Assembly (NCBI GenBank): GCA_964640385.1 | Contig: CAZXFL010000042.1 | Location: forward strand, 1 to 10,911 | Source: JBBDIK01 sp964640385 | GTDB lineage: Bacteria > Actinomycetota > UBA4738 > JBBDHU01 | DNA: 10,911 bases | Direction of reading: 5' to 3' | Shown here: in pieces, positions 6,893-10,911 of the stretch | How positions within the stretch are numbered: position 1 is the stretch's first letter | Layout: every line of letters begins with the position of its first letter | Made by a program: the position numbers and the translations under genes | Notes under the pieces: generated by a model | Seen by the model: only the letters and a program-made list of their open reading frames with translations | Database searches by the model: none | What the model was told of the DNA's origin: nothing

Positions 6893-7116
6893 GGGCTCGA
6901 CGAACAGAGTGGCGGGGCCGGCCTGGAACGTCTGGGAGTTCTTCCAGACCGCTTCCTAGGCACGAACCAACCCGCCCGCCCCCAGTGACCCCGCCTCTCG
7001 GGGAACGTCAGACCATGCCGGGACTAGTCCGTTCAGTGTCTCAGTTTGGTCCTCAGCTAGGCACGGCCAGCCGCCGACAACCTCAGGGAGACGCGGAACG
7101 AGGAGCAGGGAGCGGC
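6893..7116. other. Intergenic region between the MOSC gene and the amine oxidase gene
   Basis: This 224-bp gap is the largest in the window. It contains one hairpin just past the MOSC stop (6930-6949) and must hold the promoter of the amine oxidase gene if that gene is separately transcribed, but I see no convincing -35/-10 pair. The frame of the amine oxidase is open back to ATG 6985, yet those extra 44 residues have no recognisable features and no good ribosome site. Confidence 0.5.
6930..6949 (+). terminator. Possible hairpin terminator after the MOSC gene
   Basis: GTCTGGGA (6930-6937) pairs with TTCCAGAC (6942-6949), an eight-pair stem with one G-U, around a GTTC tetraloop. It lies about 40 nt past the MOSC stop, where the left-block transcript would be expected to end. 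No U-tract follows, so it would be an atypical intrinsic terminator or a 3'-end stabilising structure. Confidence 0.35.
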
Positions 7117-8775
7117 ATGAGAGCCAACCCGATGCGAGACAAGCTCCGGCGGTACCGGGCGGCCGTGGCGGTCGCCAGGGACACCGGAGCTGATCCCGAC
7201 GAGGTGTTCGGGAAGGGTGAGGAACGATACCGGCGGGAGGTAGCCATCTCCCTCGAGCGTTCGCACGCGTTCCAAGATGACCGTGAACGCGTGATGGACG
7301 CCATCCACGGCGGCATCTCCCGCCGGCAGTTCCTCCGCAACAGCGCGCTCTTAGGGATGGCGTTCGCCGGCGCCGGGGCGCTCGTCTCAGGGCCGTTCGC
7401 GCGGCGCGCCGACGCCGCAGCACCCCGCGTGGTCGTCGTCGGCGGAGGCTTGGCCGGAACGACCGCGGCCTACCGCATCAACCGACTGAAGGGCTGGGTT
7501 CCGGATATCTACGAGGCGCAGAACAGGATCGGCGGACGTACGCGCACGATCCATGGCCTGTCCAACGGGCAGTACGCCGAGGCCGGCGGCGGCGGGATCA
7601 ACACGCGTGACGACAGCCTCAACGCGCTGGCACAGGAAGTCGGCCTGTGGCCGCTGGTCGATACCTGGGACAACTATCCGGGCGGCGACAGCGTCTACTT
7701 CTTCAACGGCCAGCGGTACACCTGGGACCAGATCAAGTCGCAAGCCAACGCCAACTACAGCGTGTTCTGGAAGAAGTGGGTCGAGATCGGCAAGAGGATC
7801 CCGACCTACCGGAACGCGACCACTGTCGCGAAGAAGTACGACAACATGAGCGCCCTGCAACTCCTGAACAACCAGTGCCCGAACGGCACGAACACCGTCG
7901 CGGGGGAACTCATGGCGACCTGGTTCGGCGTCGACTACGCGGGGCTTCCGTCCCAGGCCAGCGCGATCCACTTCATCCTCGAGGAGGCGGGCATATGGGG
8001 CGGTGGCGGTTGGGACGAGCGTTACGCCATCCCGGGAGGCAACGAGGAGCTGTCCCAGTCGCTGGCGAACGCGTTCCCCGCTGGCTCCGTCCACCTCGGT
8101 CACGCCTTGGTCGCGGTCGTGGCAAACGGGAACGGGACGACGACCCTGACCTTCGACGACGGGAGCTCGCTCATCGACGTGGTTGCCGACCAGGTCGTGC
8201 TCGCGATCCCACCGACGGCCCTGGATGATGTGGATCTCTCGCAGGCCGGGTTCAGCGCCATCAAGATGCGGTCCATCAGCCGCGAGAAGCTCGGGCCGAA
8301 CGCCAAGTACAACCTGCAGTTCTCCCCCAAGCCGTGGTCGGCCGACGGGGACGCCGGCGACGGAACCGCGGACAACGGCCTCGGCGAGTTCTGGCAGGCC
8401 AACTTCCTATCGGCGAGCCCCGGCGTTCTGATCGGGATGAACAACGTGAACTACGGCTCGCACGCAGCGCACGGGCCTGCGTCAGCGGCCGTGCGCACCC
8501 AGATCCTCGGCTGGATCGACCAGCTCTGGCCCGGCGCAAGTTCCAAGTTCATCGCCGGACAGGCCTATCTCGACTACTGGCCGAACGACCCGTGGGCCAA
8601 GGGTTCCTACTCGTACTACCCCGTCGGCGGGTTCACGACCTTCGGCGGCATCCAGCCGAAGCGCCAGGGAAACGTGCACTTCGCCGGCGAGCACACCGCC
8701 ACCTACATCGAGCGCGGCTACATGAACGGCGCCGTCGCCAGCGGCGAACGGGTCGCACGCGAGCTCCTGGCCTAG
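7117..8775 (+). CDS. Tat-exported flavin amine oxidase (monoamine oxidase family)
   Basis: This 552-residue protein starts at ATG 7117, preceded by AGGAG and GGGAG. Residues 68-73 read S-R-R-Q-F-L, a twin-arginine motif, followed by a hydrophobic stretch (N-S-A-L-L-G-M-A-F-A-G-A-G) and an A-D-A-A-A site near residue 101. Export of the folded flavoprotein by the Tat system is therefore likely. Then V-V-V-V-G-G-G-L-A-G (105-114) binds FAD, G-G-R-T-R-T follows, and the C-terminal H521-F-A-G-E-H-T...G-Y-M-N-G-A-V-A-S-G closes the site, as in MAO, polyamine and L-amino-acid oxidases. The Cys that anchors FAD covalently in animal MAO is not apparent. Products would be an aldehyde or keto acid, ammonia and peroxide. 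The 67-residue segment before RR is unusually long; ATG 7294 would give a normal n-region but lacks a ribosome site. Family is confident; substrate is open. Confidence 0.9.
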   Translation: MRANPMRDKLRRYRAAVAVARDTGADPDEVFGKGEERYRREVAISLERSHAFQDDRERVMDAIHGGISRRQFLRNSALLGMAFAGAGALVSGPFARRADAAAPRVVVVGGGLAGTTAAYRINRLKGWVPDIYEAQNRIGGRTRTIHGLSNGQYAEAGGGGINTRDDSLNALAQEVGLWPLVDTWDNYPGGDSVYFFNGQRYTWDQIKSQANANYSVFWKKWVEIGKRIPTYRNATTVAKKYDNMSALQLLNNQCPNGTNTVAGELMATWFGVDYAGLPSQASAIHFILEEAGIWGGGGWDERYAIPGGNEELSQSLANAFPAGSVHLGHALVAVVANGNGTTTLTFDDGSSLIDVVADQVVLAIPPTALDDVDLSQAGFSAIKMRSISREKLGPNAKYNLQFSPKPWSADGDAGDGTADNGLGEFWQANFLSASPGVLIGMNNVNYGSHAAHGPASAAVRTQILGWIDQLWPGASSKFIAGQAYLDYWPNDPWAKGSYSYYPVGGFTTFGGIQPKRQGNVHFAGEHTATYIERGYMNGAVASGERVARELLA

Positions 8776-10376
8776 AGCGCCTTGTCTTTGCGGATCTCGC
8801 GGACGACGTGGTGGCCGGGCAATCCCGTGGCACCGCCGCCGGCGTGGGTCGCGGACGACGCCTGGTACAGACCCTTGATCGGGGTCCGGTAGTCAGCGTA
8901 GCCGACCGCCGGCCGCATGTGGAACAGCTGATCCGCGGTCAGCTCGCCGTGGAAGATGTTGCCGCCGATCAGGTTGTACTCGTTCTCCATCTGCCAGGGA
9001 CCGATCACCTGCCGATGCAGGATCGAGTTCTTGAAGTTCGGCGCCACCGCCGTGAAACGGTCGATGAGCCGGTCGGCGTAGGCCTCCAGCTCGTCCTGAT
9101 GCCGCTCTTCGCTCCAGGTGTGCGGCACCCACTGCGTGAACATGGACATGATGTGCTTGCCCTCCGGCGCGAGCGTCTTGTCGAACACGGTCGGGATCTC
9201 GGTGTCGGAGAACGGCAGGTCGGCCGCCTTCCCGCTCCGCGCCTGCTGGAAAGCCGTCTCGAGGTACTCGATATCGTCGAGCACCTGGATCGCGCCGCCG
9301 TGGATGTCCGGGTTGAACCCGGGATCGGCGGTGAACTCCGGCAGCTCGGCGAGCGCGAGGTTGATCTTCACCGTCCCGGAACGCGATCGCCAGTTCTCGA
9401 TGTCGCTCACGAAGTCCTCGGGCAACTCACTTCGGTCGATCTGGTTGAGGAACGTGAGCACCGGGTGACAGGACGTGACCACGATCGGCGCGTAGAACTC
9501 CTCGCCGCCGGCGATCGCCACACCGGTCGCGCGGCCGTTCGTGATGAGGACCTTCTCGACCGGCGAACTGACTCGAACGGTCGCCCCGAAGGACTCCGCG
9601 GAACGGCGGATCGCATCCGCCACGGCACCCATGCCGCCCTCGGGGAAACCCCACGAACCGACCTGGCCCTCGGTCTCCTCACCCACAGAATGGTGCATCA
9701 GGACGTACGCGGTCCCGGGCTCCATCGGACCGGCCCACGTGCCGATGATGCCGTCGACGGCGAGGAGCCCCTTGATGACGTCGTTCTCGAACCAACGGTC
9801 GAGCAGGTCGGCCGCACTCATCGTGAACAGGCGCGTGATGTCCGCGACGGTCTTCTCGTCGATCTCCTTGCGAAGCGTCCAGCCGAGCTGACCGATGTCC
9901 TTGATGTCCTTGAGCTTCTTGGACCCTAGGTGCGGCGGAGTCCGGTCGAGCATCGGGTGCAGCAGCTTGGCGATGCGCCCGAGCCACTCGTAGTAGGGGC
10001 CGAGCGCATCGGCATCCTTCTTCGAGTACTGACCGAACGAAGCGACGGTGTCGTCCCAGTCGTCGCCCTGCAGGATGGAACGACCGTCGGGGTGGGGGAG
10101 GTAGCCCATGCCCAGGGGGTTGATCTTGTAGCCGAAGTCGCGCAGCTTGAGATCGTCCAGGATGTAGTGCGGCATCAGGCTCATCACGTAAGACAGGGTC
10201 GTCACCTTGAACTCGGGGGCGTCGGGCCAGGGCTGGGAGGTGTCGGTCGCGCCGCCGGTCTTGTCGCGCGCCTCGAGGACGATGACCTTCTTGCCGTACT
10301 TGGCGAGGTACGCGGCCGCCACCAGGCCGTTGTGACCGCCGCCGATAACGATCGCGTCGTACTGGTTCGCTGCCAC
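8772..10376 (-). CDS. PYROXD2-like NAD(P)/FAD-dependent oxidoreductase, paralogue 3
   Basis: This 534-residue protein starts at GTG (10376-10374), with a perfect AGGAGG on the minus strand (10390-10385) and 8-nt spacing. A-I-V-I-G-G-G-H-N-G-L (residues 8-18) binds FAD. T-G-G-A-T-D-T-S, L-S-Y-V-M-S-L-M-P, M-S-A-A-D-L-L-D-R-W-F-E, G-T-W-A-G-P, R-S-G-T-V-K-I-N-L and A-S-S-A-T-H-A-G-G-G-A (T510) match paralogue 2 block by block. This suggests the same or similar chemistry on a related substrate. It lies 139 bp downstream of an aldehyde dehydrogenase gene on the same strand and is probably expressed with or just after it; an inverted repeat at 10410-10427 could control it. Third codon positions are more uniformly G/C than in paralogue 2. 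Its TAG overlaps the convergent TAG of the amine oxidase gene. Confidence 0.93.
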   Translation of the reverse strand: MAANQYDAIVIGGGHNGLVAAAYLAKYGKKVIVLEARDKTGGATDTSQPWPDAPEFKVTTLSYVMSLMPHYILDDLKLRDFGYKINPLGMGYLPHPDGRSILQGDDWDDTVASFGQYSKKDADALGPYYEWLGRIAKLLHPMLDRTPPHLGSKKLKDIKDIGQLGWTLRKEIDEKTVADITRLFTMSAADLLDRWFENDVIKGLLAVDGIIGTWAGPMEPGTAYVLMHHSVGEETEGQVGSWGFPEGGMGAVADAIRRSAESFGATVRVSSPVEKVLITNGRATGVAIAGGEEFYAPIVVTSCHPVLTFLNQIDRSELPEDFVSDIENWRSRSGTVKINLALAELPEFTADPGFNPDIHGGAIQVLDDIEYLETAFQQARSGKAADLPFSDTEIPTVFDKTLAPEGKHIMSMFTQWVPHTWSEERHQDELEAYADRLIDRFTAVAPNFKNSILHRQVIGPWQMENEYNLIGGNIFHGELTADQLFHMRPAVGYADYRTPIKGLYQASSATHAGGGATGLPGHHVVREIRKDKAL

Positions 10377-10409
10377 GTTCGAGACCTCCTGATCCGCTGA
10401 ATCCTGCTG

Positions 10410-10427
10410 CCTGAGTCACGACTCAGG
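10410..10427. promoter_or_regulatory. Perfect 8-bp inverted repeat, candidate operator
   Basis: CCTGAGTC (10410-10417) and GACTCAGG (10420-10427) are exact reverse complements separated by AC. The site lies 33 bp before the GTG start of paralogue 3. The two-base spacer is too short for a good RNA loop, so a dimeric repressor site (TetR- or GntR-like in shape) is more likely than a hairpin. On the minus strand a TACCAT (10444-10439), matching the loose actinobacterial -10 pattern TANNNT, lies 11 nt upstream of the repeat, which would put the site at the start of the transcript. No matching -35 is clear. Confidence 0.45.
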
Positions 10428-10515
10428 GCCGATGCAGCATGGTACCCGACGACGCCCAGCGGCGACTATCGGTCACCCAGGGGAAGGCCCCAGAAGCAGG
10501 CAGGACGCGGCCCGC

Positions 10516-10911
10516 TCAGTCCTCGTCGAGGTTCACGTAGATGTGCTTGAGCTCCAGGTAGTCGTCCATCGACCAAGGACCCAGCTCGCGGCCGATCCCG
10601 GACTGCTTGTAGCCGCCCCACGGCGCCTCGGTCGGAGCCGGCTGCGTGTCGTTGATCCAGACGGTGCCCGCCCGGAGCGACTTCGCGACCCGAAATGCCT
10701 TCTTGATGTCCTTGGTCCAGACCGCGGCGGCCAGCCCGTACTCGTTGTCGTTCGAAGCCGCGACGACCTCCTCGACCTTCGTGAACGGGATGACCGTCAT
10801 GACCGGCCCGAAGATCTCCTCGCGCGCGATCGTGATGTCGTTGGTCGCGTCGGTGAAGATCGTCGGGGGAACGAAGTAACCGTTCGCCAGTTTCGGGTCC
10901 GACGGCGTCGT
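10516..10911 (-). CDS. Aldehyde dehydrogenase, C-terminal part (5' truncated by window edge), betaine-aldehyde-dehydrogenase-like
   Basis: The minus-strand frame is open from the window edge to TGA at 10518-10516, giving 131 residues of the C-terminal region of an NAD(P)-dependent aldehyde dehydrogenase. N-G-Y-F-V-P-P-T-I-F, then R-E-E-I-F-G-P-V (with the conserved Glu and Phe of the cofactor site), N-D-N-E-Y-G-L-A-A-A-V-W-T, G-T-V-W-I-N-D and A-P-W-G-G-Y-K-Q-S-G-I-G-R-E-L-G are classic. The last blocks look most like betaine or other amino-aldehyde dehydrogenases, though the subfamily cannot be settled without the catalytic Cys region, which is outside the window. It would oxidise an aldehyde to the acid, a natural partner to an amine-oxidising flavoenzyme. 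It is upstream of and co-directional with the third PYROXD2-like gene. Confidence 0.92.
   Translation of the reverse strand, partial: TTPSDPKLANGYFVPPTIFTDATNDITIAREEIFGPVMTVIPFTKVEEVVAASNDNEYGLAAAVWTKDIKKAFRVAKSLRAGTVWINDTQPAPTEAPWGGYKQSGIGRELGPWSMDDYLELKHIYVNLDED

Noticed and set aside
6956..7065. Nine-base direct repeat CTAGGCACG at 6956-6964 and 7057-7065
   Set aside because: A repeat of this length in a 224-bp gap is not very unlikely by chance, and neither copy lies at a clear promoter or element end.
8334..9929. Plus-strand open frame of about 531 codons covering the amine oxidase end and the antisense of the third oxidoreductase
   Set aside because: Low-complexity Arg/Asp/Val-rich translation without family motifs; both strands here already encode clear proteins in other frames.
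10480..10491. GGGGAAGGCCCC hairpin between the aldehyde dehydrogenase and the third oxidoreductase
   Set aside because: Only a four-pair stem and no T-run on the minus strand; too weak to call a terminator.

Overview
The window is about 10.9 kb of GC-rich, tightly packed bacterial DNA with strong G/C preference at third codon positions. Codon use, the gene families and the DinB/mycothiol-transferase-like proteins fit an actinobacterium (Actinomycetota, possibly an uncultured deep lineage). There is no rRNA, tRNA, CRISPR array or insertion sequence, and no gene-free stretch longer than about 225 bp, so the phylum call is an inference from style.

Left block (1-6892, all + strand): the end of a GcvT-like aminomethyltransferase (cut by the window edge); two tandem PYROXD2-like FAD oxidoreductases (542-2266, 2250-3875); a small DinB-fold protein (3908-4375); a complete GcvT-like protein (4375-5508); a second DinB-fold paralogue (5555-6004); and a MOSC-domain protein (6128-6892). 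Genes overlap or nearly touch, so most of this looks like one operon. It is built from repeated parts: two GcvT paralogues, two PYROXD2-like paralogues and two DinB-fold paralogues.

Right block: a Tat-exported flavin amine oxidase on + (7117-8775) converges on a - strand pair, a third PYROXD2-like oxidoreductase (8772-10376) and, upstream of it, the C-terminal part of a betaine-aldehyde-dehydrogenase-like ALDH (10516-10911, cut by the edge). The two convergent stop codons share one CTAG. Third-position GC looks higher in the third PYROXD2-like gene than in its left-block paralogue, suggesting separate histories.

Working hypothesis (inference): the region encodes oxidation of an amine or N-methyl compound. 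FAD enzymes would oxidise C-N or C-C bonds, GcvT-like proteins would pass a one-carbon unit to tetrahydrofolate, and the aldehyde dehydrogenase would remove aldehyde. This resembles dimethylglycine oxidase or sarcosine dehydrogenase split into separate polypeptides, with a PYROXD2-type rather than DAO-type flavoprotein. The DinB-fold and MOSC proteins would be unexplained accessory parts. Notable regulatory candidates are a hairpin that buries the Shine-Dalgarno of the MOSC gene (6102-6125), a perfect 8-bp inverted repeat upstream of the - strand oxidoreductase (10410-10427), and a five-codon mini-ORF ending on the start of the first oxidoreductase (534-551).
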